Assembly: GCF_902459725.1 (NCBI RefSeq) | Contig: NZ_CABPSH010000013.1 | Span: 1 to 64,000 of the forward strand | Reading direction: 5' to 3' | Length of the DNA stretch: 64,000 bases | From: Pandoraea eparura | GTDB lineage: Bacteria > Pseudomonadota > Gammaproteobacteria > Burkholderiales > Burkholderiaceae | In this document: positions 46,367 to 56,134 of the stretch, piece after piece | Position numbering within the stretch: the first letter of the stretch is position 1 | Layout of the letters: each line of letters begins with the position of its first letter | Made by a program: the position numbers and the translations under genes | Notes under the pieces: generated by a model | Database searches by the model: none | Told to the model about the DNA's origin: nothing | The model's input: only the letters and a program-made list of their open reading frames with translations

Positions 46367-46814
46367 GGGGTTCGGACCGTGATGGGTATTCGGAATATCA
46401 GGGATTGCATGGCCGGTGTCAGGGACGAAGCCGCCGCCTGCACGCTCACCAAAAGTCGCTATTGTAAAGCAGCCGCGACCCTTTGCGGATGGCTCGCCAT
46501 GCCTGCGGCCATGCCATACCGCTGTTCTCGTCACCCTCGATGCCCCCGCGTGGCGCGTACGCGACACCGCGCGCGCGACGTCGGCAAAAACGCCCGGATA
46601 TGCGCTTTGGCCGTAGTAAGTAAATATTTACCCTGGCTATAATGAGCTGACGTTCGCCGCCAATGATGACGACATTCAGGAGACACTCCGGCAACCCTGG
46701 CGGGCGTTGTGACCGCGAGCGGTCATCGTGGGCGTGCCGGGCGCCGTCGGGACCGCTTTGCCCCGCAATGCCAGACACTGCGCCGAACGCCTCGGTGCTC
46801 GCCCCCAGCCGACC
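46367..46814. other. Intergenic region before azlC
   Basis: The divergent zf-CHCC and azlC promoters should lie here. A TATAAT at 46638-46643 follows the GTAAATATTTAC palindrome; its -35 is weak. About 170 bases separate this from the azlC start. No gene was recognised. Confidence 0.45.
46620..46631. promoter_or_regulatory. 12-bp palindrome overlapping a putative azlCD promoter
   Basis: GTAAATATTTAC is a perfect palindrome six bases before a TATAAT hexamer. It would sit in the spacer of a sigma-70 promoter, which suits a repressor site. AzlCD is under an Lrp/AzlB-type repressor in Bacillus; no such regulator gene is visible here. Confidence 0.4.
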
Positions 46815-47621
46815 ATGCCAATGCTTCGTCTGCCAGCCGCTGAACGTGACGGGTTCAGGGCCGGTTTCCGCATTATTTCGCCTCTCTTGCCTGCCATCTT
46901 CTCGTGGGGACTCGTGACCGGGGTCGCCATGGGCAAATCGATACTGACCGTGCCCCAGGCCATCGGCATGAGCCTGATGCTCTATGCCGGCTCGGCCCAG
47001 TTGGCGTCGTTGCCGCTGTTCGCCGCGGGCATGCCGTTGTGGACGATTCTGCTCACCGTCGGTATCGTCAATCTGCGCTTTGTGATCTTCAGCGCCGCAC
47101 TCCAGCCGCATTTCTCCTATTTGTCGCTGCCGCGGCGCATCGTGCTCGGGTATGTGAACGGCGATCTCGGCTTCGTGATGTTCATGAACCAGAAATTCGC
47201 GAGCGGTTACGTCCCCGGCAAGGAAGGGACGTATTACGGCATCACGCTCAGCAACTGGGCGGTCTGGCACGTGTCGTCGATTCTCGGCATCCTGCTCGGT
47301 GCGCTCGTGCCGGATAGCTGGGGCCTCGCCTTCGCGGGCACGCTCGCCCTCATCCCGATGATGGTGCACACGATCACGAGCCGCTCGACGATGCTGGCAG
47401 TCACTCTCGCGTCCGTTCTCGGTCTGCTCGCCTTCGACTTGCCTTATCGCCTCAATCTCGTGCTCGGGGTGCTCGGCGCGCTCGCCGCCGGCATGGTGTG
47501 CGACGAACTCACCGCGCGTCAGGCGAAGCGGCTCGCCCTGGCGAATCCGCCAACGGGCACGCACGACGGTGCCGCACACGAGGGCGGCCAGACGCGCCCG
47601 TCGGGAGAGCGTCGCTCATGA
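46815..47621 (+). CDS. azlC: AzlC-family branched-chain amino acid exporter, large subunit
   Basis: With AzlD it exports branched-chain amino acids or their analogues. The protein has about seven or eight membrane helices and the family motifs GFRIISPLLPAIFSWGLVTG, YAGSAQLASLPLFAAGMPLW and NLRFVIFSAALQPHF. The start at ATG 46815 (MPMLRLPAAERDGFRAGFR) is typical; an earlier GTG at 46728 would add 29 atypical residues. The stop overlaps azlD (ATGA). Confidence 0.9.
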   Translation: MPMLRLPAAERDGFRAGFRIISPLLPAIFSWGLVTGVAMGKSILTVPQAIGMSLMLYAGSAQLASLPLFAAGMPLWTILLTVGIVNLRFVIFSAALQPHFSYLSLPRRIVLGYVNGDLGFVMFMNQKFASGYVPGKEGTYYGITLSNWAVWHVSSILGILLGALVPDSWGLAFAGTLALIPMMVHTITSRSTMLAVTLASVLGLLAFDLPYRLNLVLGVLGALAAGMVCDELTARQAKRLALANPPTGTHDGAAHEGGQTRPSGERRS

Positions 47622-47941
47622 GTACTTTCGAAATCTGGTTCGCCTTCGTGGCGATGACGGTCATCACGATCGTCACGCGCACGTTCTTCTTGCTCGCGGG
47701 GGACCGTGTGACGCTGCCGCAGCGCCTGCAACGTGCGCTGCGCTACGCCCCGGCGGCGGCCCTCGCCGTGATCGTGGTGCCCGAAGTGCTGCTGCTCGAT
47801 CACCAGTTCTCGCTGCATCTGCACAACCCCAAGCTGGCCGCCGCCCTGGCGGCCACCGGCTGGTTCGTCTGGCGACGCAACATGATCGAGATGATCGTCG
47901 TCGGCATGGCCGTCTACACGCTTGGTCGTCTGTTCCTGTAG
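47618..47941 (+). CDS. azlD: AzlD-family small subunit of the amino acid exporter
   Basis: The 107-residue protein has about four membrane helices and the family text IVTRTFFLLAGDRVTLPQRL, ALRYAPAAALAVIVVPEVLL and the C-terminal MIVVGMAVYTLGRLFL. The start at ATG 47618 overlaps the azlC stop, so the two subunits are translationally coupled in near-equal amounts. Confidence 0.92.
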   Translation: MSTFEIWFAFVAMTVITIVTRTFFLLAGDRVTLPQRLQRALRYAPAAALAVIVVPEVLLLDHQFSLHLHNPKLAAALAATGWFVWRRNMIEMIVVGMAVYTLGRLFL

Positions 47942-48027
47942 GCGGAACCCTCGCCCGCCAAAATGGGCATCCGGTCGGTCGGATCAGTTAAAATGCATGT
48001 TTTTCCCACCATTTATTCCGGATTCTC

Positions 48028-49233
48028 ATGGCTTCCGTCGTACGTCTTTCCGATTTGATCGCCCAGGGCCGCCTGGCAGGCAAACGTGTCTTCATCCGCG
48101 CCGATATGAACGTGCCGCAAGACGAAGCGGGTCGCATCACGGAAGACACGCGTATTCGCGCCTCGGTACCGGCCATTCAGATGGCGCTCGACGCCGGTGC
48201 CGCGGTAATGGTCACGTCGCACCTGGGCCGTCCGACGGAAGGCGAATTCAAGCCCGCAGACTCGCTCGCGCCGGTCGCGAAACGCTTGTCGGAACTGCTT
48301 GGCCGTGACGTGAAACTGATTGCCAACTGGGTCGACGGCGGTTTCGAGGTGGCACCGGGCACGGTCGTGCTGCTGGAGAACTGCCGCGTCAACAAGGGCG
48401 AGAAGAAGGACAACGACGAACTGGCGCAGAAGATGGCCGCACTGTGCGACGTGTATGTGAACGACGCGTTCGGCACCGCCCACCGCGCCGAAGCCACGAC
48501 GCACGGCATCGCCAAGTACGCGCCGGTCGCCTGTGCCGGCCCGCTGCTCGCTGCCGAACTCGAAGCGCTCGGCAAGGCGCTGAACGCCCCGGCCCGTCCG
48601 CTCGTGGCCATCGTGGCCGGCTCCAAGGTCTCGACCAAGCTCACCATTCTGCAGTCGCTCGCCGACAAGGTCGATCACCTGATCGTGGGGGGCGGCATTG
48701 CCAACACGTTCATGCTGGCCGCCGGCCTGCCGATCGGCAAGTCGCTTGCCGAGGCCGATCTGGTCGGCCAGGCGCGCGCGATCATCGACGCCATGGCCGC
48801 CCGTGGCGCCTCGGTGCCGATTCCGACGGATGTCGTGTGCGCCAAGGAATTCAGCGCGACGGCTGAGGCGACGGTGAAGGCTGCCAGCGACGTGGCCGCC
48901 GACGACATGATCCTCGACATCGGCCCGCAAACGGCTGCCAAGCTGGCCGAGCAACTGGCGGGCGCGGGCACGATCGTGTGGAACGGCCCGGTCGGCGTGT
49001 TCGAATTCGACCAGTTCGGTCACGGCACCGAGACGCTGGCGCGTGCCATTGCCGCCGCCAAGGGCTTCTCGATCGCTGGGGGTGGCGATACGCTCGCCGC
49101 CATCGCCAAGTACGGTATTGCCGACCAGGTCAGCTATATCTCGACCGGTGGCGGCGCGTTCCTCGAATTCCTCGAAGGCAAGACGCTGCCGGCCGTCGAC
49201 ATCCTGCAACAACGCGCCGGCGAGGTCAACTGA
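48028..49233 (+). CDS. pgk: Phosphoglycerate kinase
   Basis: It transfers phosphate from 1,3-bisphosphoglycerate to ADP in glycolysis, or the reverse in gluconeogenesis. The 401-residue length is normal. Motifs are [47 protein letters not shown], the nucleotide site [10 protein letters not shown] and the C-terminal [20 protein letters not shown]. It begins a same-direction group of pgk, pyk and fba, each apparently with its own leader. Confidence 0.97.
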   Translation: MASVVRLSDLIAQGRLAGKRVFIRADMNVPQDEAGRITEDTRIRASVPAIQMALDAGAAVMVTSHLGRPTEGEFKPADSLAPVAKRLSELLGRDVKLIANWVDGGFEVAPGTVVLLENCRVNKGEKKDNDELAQKMAALCDVYVNDAFGTAHRAEATTHGIAKYAPVACAGPLLAAELEALGKALNAPARPLVAIVAGSKVSTKLTILQSLADKVDHLIVGGGIANTFMLAAGLPIGKSLAEADLVGQARAIIDAMAARGASVPIPTDVVCAKEFSATAEATVKAASDVAADDMILDIGPQTAAKLAEQLAGAGTIVWNGPVGVFEFDQFGHGTETLARAIAAAKGFSIAGGGDTLAAIAKYGIADQVSYISTGGGAFLEFLEGKTLPAVDILQQRAGEVN

Positions 49234-49457
49234 TCGACTGACACCCGGTGGAGCGGGGCTCGCAGGCGGGTTTGGCGGTCGGAGAGGGACGCGAACGAGG
49301 CGGTTTTCATTGTCTTATTGCGAACATCTAAGATCGAATCAAACGATTTCGTACGGACAATACGAACTTTTTGGTTAACCTGCCGCGGCCTAAATGCGCT
49401 ACAAATCTCTAAGCGCCAGACATGTCGATTGCGCTGTTACCCAAAGAGGATGAAGAG

Positions 49458-50900
49458 ATGGATGTAATGAACCGCTCCACCAAGATCGTCGCCACCATCG
49501 GTCCGGCATCGAGCACGCCGGAAGTGCTCTCGCGCATGATCGCCGCCGGCGTCGACGTCGTTCGCCTGAATTTCTCGCACGGCAAGGCGCAGGACCACAT
49601 CGAGCGTGCCGAGATGGTGCGTGCGGCCGCCAAGGCGGCGGGCCGCGAAGTGGCCATCATGGCCGACCTCCAGGGTCCGAAGATTCGTGTCGGCAAGTTC
49701 GAGAATGGCAAGGCCTTGCTCGAGGCGGGCGCAAAGTTCATCCTGGACGCCGATTGCGAAGTCGGTAACGACGAGCGCGTCGGGCTGGACTACAAGGAAC
49801 TGCCGCGTGACGTGCGTACGGGCGACGTGCTGCTGCTCAACGACGGCCTGATCGTGCTGATCGTCGATCGCGTGCTCGGCAACGAGATCCATACGACCGT
49901 GAAGGTCGGTGGCGATCTGTCGAACAACAAGGGCATCAACCGCCAGGGCGGTGGGCTGACCGCGCCGGCGCTCACGGCCAAGGACATGGAAGACATCAAG
50001 ACCGCGATGGCGCTGGGCGCCGATTATGTCGCCGTCTCCTTCCCGAAGAACGCCACCGACATGGAAATGGCGCGCCGTCTGGCCAATGTGGCCGGCGAGC
50101 CGTATGGCATCAAGCCGCTGATGATCGCCAAGATCGAGCGGGCAGAAGCCATTCCGGCGCTCGAAGAGATTCTGGCGGCGTCGGACTGCATCATGGTTGC
50201 ACGGGGCGATTTGGCCATCGAAGTGGGCAACGCCGCGGTGCCGGGGCTGCAGAAGCGCATGATCAAGCTTGCGCGCGAGATGAACAAGACCACCATCACG
50301 GCCACGCAGATGATGGAGTCGATGATCCACAACCCGGTGCCGACCCGCGCCGAAGTGTCGGACGTCGCCAACGCCGTGCTCGATGGCACCGACGCCGTGA
50401 TGCTCTCGGCCGAGAGCGCCGCGGGCAAGTATCCGGTCGAGACGATCGAGACGATGGCGGCGATCTGCGTCGAAGCCGAGCGCTCCGAGATGGTCGAACT
50501 CGATCGCGACTGGCTCGACCAGACTTTTACGCGCATCGACCAATCGATTGCGGCCGGCGCCTTGTTTACCGCGTATCATCTTGGCGCGAAAGCCATCGTG
50601 GCGCTGACCGAATCGGGCGCGACCGCGTTGTGGCTGTCTCGCCACAAGATCCATGTGCCGATTTTTGCGCTGACCTCGCAGCTCAGCAGCCATCGCAAGA
50701 TGGCGCTGTACCGCAACGTCTACGCGATGCGTGCCGACGCCACGCTCGACCGCGATCACGCGCTCAAGCAAGCCGAGCAGCTGCTGCTCTCGCGCGGGGT
50801 GGTCAAACGCGGCGACACGATCGTGCTGACCGTGGGCGAGCCGATGGGACAACCCGGCGGTACCAATACGTTGAAAATCGTCCAGGTGGGCCAGGCATGA
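49458..50900 (+). CDS. pyk: Pyruvate kinase
   Basis: It converts phosphoenolpyruvate and ADP to pyruvate and ATP. The 480-residue protein has TKIVATIGPASSTPEVLSRM, RLNFSHGKAQDHIERA, the signature IMVARGDLAIEVG and the potassium and substrate residues of the family. The start at ATG 49458 uses GAGGA seven bases upstream; ATG 49467 (MNRSTKIVATIGP) is also possible. The 224-bp gap after pgk suggests a separate promoter. Confidence 0.96.
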   Translation: MDVMNRSTKIVATIGPASSTPEVLSRMIAAGVDVVRLNFSHGKAQDHIERAEMVRAAAKAAGREVAIMADLQGPKIRVGKFENGKALLEAGAKFILDADCEVGNDERVGLDYKELPRDVRTGDVLLLNDGLIVLIVDRVLGNEIHTTVKVGGDLSNNKGINRQGGGLTAPALTAKDMEDIKTAMALGADYVAVSFPKNATDMEMARRLANVAGEPYGIKPLMIAKIERAEAIPALEEILAASDCIMVARGDLAIEVGNAAVPGLQKRMIKLAREMNKTTITATQMMESMIHNPVPTRAEVSDVANAVLDGTDAVMLSAESAAGKYPVETIETMAAICVEAERSEMVELDRDWLDQTFTRIDQSIAAGALFTAYHLGAKAIVALTESGATALWLSRHKIHVPIFALTSQLSSHRKMALYRNVYAMRADATLDRDHALKQAEQLLLSRGVVKRGDTIVLTVGEPMGQPGGTNTLKIVQVGQA

Positions 50901-51022
50901 CGAAGGGGGCCGCGTGAGTGCGGCGAGGCGCTAATGCCACGCCGCCCGCGAGCCGTCGTCATGAGGGGCACCTCTGGATCGAGGAAAGATTTGCTTAGTT
51001 TTGTGATTCCAAGGAGAACATC

Positions 51023-52087
51023 ATGCCCCTAGTCTCTATGCGACAGCTGCTCGACCATGCCGCCGAAAACGGCTACGGTCTGCCGGCCTTCAACGTCAAC
51101 AACCTGGAGCAGGTTTCCGCCATCATGGCCGCCGCCGACGAAGTCGGTGCGCCGGTCATCATGCAGGCCTCGGCCGGTGCTCGCAAGTACGCTGGCGAAG
51201 CGTTCCTGCGTCACCTGATCTCGGCGGCCGTGGAAGCGTATCCGCACATCCCGGTGGTGATGCACCAGGATCACGGCCAGTCGCCGGCCGTGTGTATGGC
51301 CGCGATCAAGAGCGGCTTCTCGAGCGTCATGATGGACGGCTCGCTCGAAGCCGACGGCAAGTCGGTCGCCAGCTACGAGTACAACGTCGAAGTGTCGAAG
51401 AAAGTGGTCGAGTTCTCGCACTACATCGGCGTGACGGTGGAAGCCGAGCTGGGCGTGCTGGGTTCGCTCGAAACGATGAAGGGCGACAAGGAAGACGGCC
51501 ACGGCGCCGACGGCACGATGACCCGCGAGCAGCTGCTGACCGACCCGGATCAGGCCGCCGACTTCGTGCAACAGACGCAATGCGACGCGCTGGCCATCGC
51601 CATCGGCACCTCGCACGGCGCCTACAAGTTCAGCCGCAAACCGACGGGCGATATTCTCGCCATCGACCGCATCAAGGAAATCCACCGCCGTATTCCGAAC
51701 ACGCACCTCGTGATGCACGGTTCGTCGTCGGTGCCGCAGGAACTGCTCGCCGAGATCCGCGAATTTGGCGGCGACATGAAGGAAACCTACGGCGTGCCGG
51801 TCGAAGAGATCGTCGAAGGCATCAAGCACGGCGTGCGCAAGATCAACATCGATACCGACATCCGCCTGGCGATGACCGGCGCGATCCGTCGCTATCTGTT
51901 CGAAAACCCGAGCAAGTTCGACCCGCGCGACTACCTCAAGCCGGCCCGCGAAGCCGCCAAGCTGGTGTGCAAGGCGCGCTACCTGTCGTTCGGTTGCGAA
52001 GGTCAGGCCGGCAAGATCAAGCCGGTCGCGCTCGAGAAGATGGCCGAGAAGTACAAGAGCGGCGATCTCTCGCAGATCGTGAAGTAA
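51023..52087 (+). CDS. fba: Class II fructose-1,6-bisphosphate aldolase (CbbA type)
   Basis: This zinc aldolase of glycolysis and gluconeogenesis has zinc and substrate motifs [14 protein letters not shown], the catalytic region [31 protein letters not shown], and [13 protein letters not shown] and [19 protein letters not shown] near the end. Length (354) fits the CbbA subgroup. AAGGAG lies before the ATG. Codon bias is strong, as for pgk and groEL. Confidence 0.96.
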   Translation: MPLVSMRQLLDHAAENGYGLPAFNVNNLEQVSAIMAAADEVGAPVIMQASAGARKYAGEAFLRHLISAAVEAYPHIPVVMHQDHGQSPAVCMAAIKSGFSSVMMDGSLEADGKSVASYEYNVEVSKKVVEFSHYIGVTVEAELGVLGSLETMKGDKEDGHGADGTMTREQLLTDPDQAADFVQQTQCDALAIAIGTSHGAYKFSRKPTGDILAIDRIKEIHRRIPNTHLVMHGSSSVPQELLAEIREFGGDMKETYGVPVEEIVEGIKHGVRKINIDTDIRLAMTGAIRRYLFENPSKFDPRDYLKPAREAAKLVCKARYLSFGCEGQAGKIKPVALEKMAEKYKSGDLSQIVK

Positions 52088-52187
52088 TCGCACGCAGCAT
52101 GGCCATGCCGGGAGTGCCCCGCATGGCTCGCTGCCTGACCGGGGGGCGTGGCGCTGACGGGGCAAGCCCGTCAGTCGCGCACGACGC

Positions 52188-52808
52188 TCAGGTCGCAGGC
52201 CCGGCTTTGGCCAGCACGCGCTGGAACAGAAGCCGGGCCTTTTCTTTGGGCATCTGCAACTGGAATTTGCCGCCCAGCTCCGAGCGGATCGTCGCGGTGA
52301 GCATTTCCACGCCATCGACGATCAGCGTCATTGGCTCGTTCATGTGCTGGCGGGAGAACTCGCGCATCCGGGCGGTCGCCCCGTCGCGCAGGCTCATGGT
52401 GATGACGACCTCGACGTCCGACGGGGCGACGCCGTCTTGCGCCGGAAACTGCAAACCCAACTGTTCGATATCGCGCGCGGCAAACAGCGCGAAACGCGGA
52501 ATCTCGTCATCGTTTTCCGGCGTGGCGATCGCAATGAGGCGGGGGAGTCCGGCACGCTCAATGGTGTCGGCGGCGGCCGTCGATGCCGAGGCCCCGGACG
52601 CCGCGTGTGCCCTATTGGCCCGATGGGACGGTGCATGCGTTCCGGCGGCCGGCGGCGACGCCGCACGCGGCGATGCCGTTTGCGCAGACACGGGCGGGCT
52701 CGCGAGCGCCAGGAGGACGGCGGCGAGGACGGTGAAGGCGGTGAGGGCGGCAACGCGTTGCGCTGCACGGGGCGGCCAGACACGGTCAGTTTTCGATGCG
52801 ATCGTCAT
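52188..52808 (-). CDS. Exported protein with a C-terminal SecD-P1-like segment
   Basis: The 206-residue protein has an N-terminal hydrophobic signal region (about 18-42, cleaved near VSAQT) and an Ala/Ser/His linker. A domain that starts RLIAIATPENDDEIPRFALF follows. The last 60 residues, including MREFSRQHMNEPMTLIVDGV and ATIRSELGGKFQLQM, resemble the head of the SecD P1 region (N-x-x-x-x-IVLDG-x-V ... GG-x-x-x-I). There are no SecD membrane helices. A periplasmic protein of unknown role is the safe call. Confidence 0.65.
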   Translation of the reverse strand: MTIASKTDRVWPPRAAQRVAALTAFTVLAAVLLALASPPVSAQTASPRAASPPAAGTHAPSHRANRAHAASGASASTAAADTIERAGLPRLIAIATPENDDEIPRFALFAARDIEQLGLQFPAQDGVAPSDVEVVITMSLRDGATARMREFSRQHMNEPMTLIVDGVEMLTATIRSELGGKFQLQMPKEKARLLFQRVLAKAGPAT

Positions 52809-52979
52809 GGCAGCCCCTTGGGTCGGGTGAACGTTTCCATTCTAGGCAACATCCGACGGGCAAGAAGGCGGGGAAAGCCCCGGGGCGTGGCGGCGGTGCA
52901 AAACGACAGCGATCCGCCGATTCCCGAAGTCCGGCGCGACGTCGCGTGGCAGTCTCCGGTGCCTCCCGCCAATCCGCCC

Positions 52980-54575
52980 ATGCCAATGATGGGCCACCCG
53001 GAGTTATCGATGCCATTGAATCGCCTTCCCAAGACCGTTGCCTGGTGCCTGGGATTGTCCAGTTCCGAAGAGACGTCCCGAGCGCCGTCGCCGCGTTCGC
53101 CCATGGCGAGGACCATGATCTGCGCCGCCAACCGGGCATCGCACGTGCCGCCTCGTGGGGCCGAAGCCGCCCAATCTGTCGACTCCGCGGCCCCAGCGCC
53201 CGTCCCGGGACCGTCCGCGCGCACGGCTTCAATGCGGTCGATGGCGGCCGACTGGCGTACTCACCCGGCGTCGACGATCGACATGCCCGCGCCGATCGCG
53301 CTTTGGGGGACGGAGGATCCGGCACCCGAGTGGGCAGGTGGGGTATCGGCAAACGCGTGGGTCGAGGCGTACGGCGTGAACACGTCGACGCTCATCCGCG
53401 TGGACGGCCAATGTACGCGCTTCGCACTGATCGAGTTGGGCGGGCACCGATTCATCGTGGGGCCTACCGCCACGCCGGCCGAGGCGCCGGTGCTCACCCG
53501 GATGCTCAAGACGCATCCTCAGATCGGTGCGATCTTTTGCGTGGAGCCGGGGACCATGCAGGTCCGTGACACCGCGCTCGACACCTCGGACGCGCCGGAC
53601 TACCACGAGCGTCCGATCGACGGATACATTCTGAGCGTGATGCGTGGCGCAGGCGAATCGGCTGCGCCGCAGGCGCTGGCGTCGCCGGTCGGGCTCGACG
53701 GTGGCCTGTCGCACGTGCAGTTCATGGAGTTTGCGGGCATGGAACGGTTCGACGCCCAGATTCCCAGGGAGGTCTTGTGGCGCGCCGGTCGAGGCGTGGC
53801 GAAGTTCATGCGCGAAAACCCGGGCAAGATCGCGCTCGTGTGCTCGGAGCGCGGCATCGCGCGCCCGAGCGCCGTGGCGGCCAGCGCGGCGCTGCAACTC
53901 CAGTGCGGCGACGCGCGCTTGCGAAACGATCTGGCGACGCAGGTCGTCGCGCAGCGTTCGGAGGCGAGCGACCACCATATCAACCTCGCCTCGCGCAGCT
54001 TCGATCTGATGGCCGAGTTTACCCGGTTGCTCGACATGCTTCGTCGCCCCGGGCGGGGCGAGCCGCGCTGGGAGCGCAAAGTGCATCTGCTCCGGCAGCG
54101 GCTGCCGGAACTGGCCGCCGCTCAAGGTGCCGCCATCGATTGGCAGACCGATGCCGGCCGTCGCCAGGCGGCCGATATTCTGGAAGTGAACTTCGACCGT
54201 GTCGCGCCGTTGCTGGCCTCGGGCGGCTTGCCGGCCGGCATGGCGCTGCTCTGGCTGCAAGACGAAATCAATGCCCTGAGCGGTGTGCGGTTTCTGAGCC
54301 CTGGCTATGTCGACGGACACATCGACCGGATTTCGCAGGACGATATCGACCCGGACAGCCCGGACGCGGTACGCCTCGTGTCGTTCGACGATTACGGGTT
54401 GGTGTGCGACAACAAGTATTACGATGCCGCATCGGTGGCGGGCTGGTATCGGGCTTGCCTGCGTAAGGACGGCTATTTGTCGAACCCGATCTCGCGGGTC
54501 CCGGTGGTCGCCCTGCTGATCCACGAGGCGGAAAAGGCACGGCTGGAACCGCAGTTTCTTCACCCGCTCGGGTAA
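52980..54575 (+). CDS. Unusual protein with phosphatase-like and U-box-like segments, possible effector
   Basis: The protein has no signal peptide and is 531 residues if ATG 52980 is used; that start lacks a good ribosome site, and GTG 52887 is an alternative. Residues 1-105 are Pro/Ala/Ser-rich. Residues 135-310 have the strand-helix order of a tyrosine phosphatase, ending in [20 protein letters not shown]. Its Cys 288 and Arg 295 are spaced C-x6-R instead of C-x5-R, so activity is doubtful. The last 70 residues ([20 protein letters not shown], then [15 protein letters not shown]) recall zinc-free U-box domains such as those of NleG effectors. These are pattern judgements without a search. 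No secretion gene lies nearby. Confidence 0.6.
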   Translation: MPMMGHPELSMPLNRLPKTVAWCLGLSSSEETSRAPSPRSPMARTMICAANRASHVPPRGAEAAQSVDSAAPAPVPGPSARTASMRSMAADWRTHPASTIDMPAPIALWGTEDPAPEWAGGVSANAWVEAYGVNTSTLIRVDGQCTRFALIELGGHRFIVGPTATPAEAPVLTRMLKTHPQIGAIFCVEPGTMQVRDTALDTSDAPDYHERPIDGYILSVMRGAGESAAPQALASPVGLDGGLSHVQFMEFAGMERFDAQIPREVLWRAGRGVAKFMRENPGKIALVCSERGIARPSAVAASAALQLQCGDARLRNDLATQVVAQRSEASDHHINLASRSFDLMAEFTRLLDMLRRPGRGEPRWERKVHLLRQRLPELAAAQGAAIDWQTDAGRRQAADILEVNFDRVAPLLASGGLPAGMALLWLQDEINALSGVRFLSPGYVDGHIDRISQDDIDPDSPDAVRLVSFDDYGLVCDNKYYDAASVAGWYRACLRKDGYLSNPISRVPVVALLIHEAEKARLEPQFLHPLG

Positions 54576-54624
54576 GCCGGGGCGCGCCGGGCCCACATCT
54601 TCGTGAAACGCCGCCCGACGCGCG

Positions 54625-54630
54625 TATAAT
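54625..54630 (+). promoter_or_regulatory. Possible -10 box for the purC-purE-purK-sua5 group
   Basis: A perfect TATAAT lies 35 bases before the chosen purC start codon. The -35 region is poor (CGTGAA-like at about 17 bases), so the promoter call is tentative. Confidence 0.4.
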
Positions 54631-54664
54631 TACGCCTTTGCCCTTCCTGACATTGGGTCCCGCC

Positions 54665-55570
54665 GTGACTACCCCCGCTCCGAACGCCCTGTACGAATCC
54701 TCCCTCAAGAGTCTGCCGCTGCTCTCGCGCGGCAAAGTGCGCGATAACTATGCCGTCGGCGACGACAAGCTGCTGATCGTGACGACGGACCGCCTCTCGG
54801 CGTTCGACGTGATCATGGGCGAGCCGATTCCGGGCAAGGGCCGTGTGCTCAACCAGATGGCCAACTTCTGGTTCGACAAGCTCGCGCACGTCGTGCCGAA
54901 TCACCTGACGGGCGTGGCGCCCGAGACGGTCGTCTCGAGCGACGAAGCCGCCCAGGTCGCCGGCCGTGCGGTCGTCGTCAAGCGCCTCAAGCCGATTCTC
55001 GTGGAAGCGGTGGTGCGCGGCTACCTGGCCGGCAGCGGCTGGAAAGACTATCAGGCGACGGGCGCCGTGTGCGGCGTGACACTGCCCGCCGGTCTGCAAA
55101 ATGCGCAGCAACTGCCCGAGCCGATCTTCACGCCGGCGGCCAAGGCCGAGCTGGGCGAGCATGACGAGAACATCAGCTTCGACGAGATGGTGAGCCGTAT
55201 CGGCCGCGAACTGGCCGAACAAATTCGCGAGATCTCGATCCGTCTGTACAAGGAAGCGGCGGCCTATGCGGCCACGCGCGGCATCATCATCGCCGACACG
55301 AAGTTCGAATTCGGTCTGGATGACGAGGGCAAGCTGCACCTGATGGATGAAGCGCTGACGGCCGATTCGTCGCGTTTCTGGCCGGCCGACTCTTACGTCG
55401 TGGGCAGCAACCCGCCGTCGTTCGACAAGCAATTCGTGCGCGACTGGCTCGAGACGCAGCCGTGGGGCAAGACGCCGCCCGCCCCGAAGCTGCCGGACGA
55501 CGTGGTCGAGAAAACGGCCGCCAAGTACCGCGAAGCGCTCGAGCGCCTGACCGGCCAGCAACTGGCCTGA
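54665..55570 (+). CDS. purC: Phosphoribosylaminoimidazole-succinocarboxamide synthase (SAICAR synthetase)
   Basis: It joins CAIR and aspartate using ATP in purine synthesis. The protein (about 301 residues) has [20 protein letters not shown], the signatures [19 protein letters not shown] and [20 protein letters not shown], and [20 protein letters not shown]. The start is GTG 54665 ([20 protein letters not shown]); no ATG is available in place. It heads the purC-purE-purK group, in the pathway order CAIR use and CAIR formation. Confidence 0.95.
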   Translation: MTTPAPNALYESSLKSLPLLSRGKVRDNYAVGDDKLLIVTTDRLSAFDVIMGEPIPGKGRVLNQMANFWFDKLAHVVPNHLTGVAPETVVSSDEAAQVAGRAVVVKRLKPILVEAVVRGYLAGSGWKDYQATGAVCGVTLPAGLQNAQQLPEPIFTPAAKAELGEHDENISFDEMVSRIGRELAEQIREISIRLYKEAAAYAATRGIIIADTKFEFGLDDEGKLHLMDEALTADSSRFWPADSYVVGSNPPSFDKQFVRDWLETQPWGKTPPAPKLPDDVVEKTAAKYREALERLTGQQLA

Positions 55571-55586
55571 GCGGGACGTCGACCAC

Positions 55587-56093
55587 ATGAGCGATAAGCA
55601 AGCCGTGGCGCCGCGCGTTGGCGTGGTAATGGGGTCCAACTCGGACTGGGAAGTGATGAAGAACGCGGCTGCCGTGCTGGCCGAGTTCGGCGTGCCTTAC
55701 GAGGCGCAGGTCGTCTCCGCACACCGTATGCCGGACGACATGTTCCGCTACGCCGAAGCCGCGCGTGAGCGCGGACTCGTCGCGATCATCGCGGGCGCGG
55801 GCGGTGCCGCCCATCTGCCGGGCATGATCGCCGCGAAGACGTCCGTGCCGGTGCTGGGCGTGCCGGTGCCGAGCAAGTATCTGCGCGGCGAAGACTCGCT
55901 GCTCTCGATCGTGCAGATGCCCAAGGGCGTGCCGGTCGCCACGTTCGCCATTGGCGAGGCGGGCGCGGCCAACGCCGCATTGTTCGCGGTCGCGATGCTC
56001 GCGGGCGACGACAAGGCGCTGGCCGGCAAGCTCGACGCGTTCCGTGCCAAGCAGACCGAAGCGGCGCGCGGCATGACGCTTCCCGCGCTGTAA
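55587..56093 (+). CDS. purE: N5-carboxyaminoimidazole ribonucleotide mutase
   Basis: It moves the carboxyl group of N5-CAIR to form CAIR. The 168-residue class I PurE has [38 protein letters not shown] with the catalytic His, [20 protein letters not shown] and [20 protein letters not shown]. It starts 16 bp behind purC and 41 bp before purK. Confidence 0.97.
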   Translation: MSDKQAVAPRVGVVMGSNSDWEVMKNAAAVLAEFGVPYEAQVVSAHRMPDDMFRYAEAARERGLVAIIAGAGGAAHLPGMIAAKTSVPVLGVPVPSKYLRGEDSLLSIVQMPKGVPVATFAIGEAGAANAALFAVAMLAGDDKALAGKLDAFRAKQTEAARGMTLPAL

Positions 56094-56134
56094 AAGAACA
56101 ACACGTCCGCGCTACTGTCAGCGCCTCAACCAAG

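Noticed and set aside
49437..52315. Long minus-strand frames opposite pyk and fba
   Set aside because: Both lie over highly expressed glycolytic genes with clear signatures; the reverse frames follow from GC-rich third positions.
52344..52979. Extension of the effector-like gene upstream to 52344
   Set aside because: The extra 212 residues overlap the exported-protein gene on the other strand and are Arg/Gly-rich, so a start near 52887-52980 is preferred.
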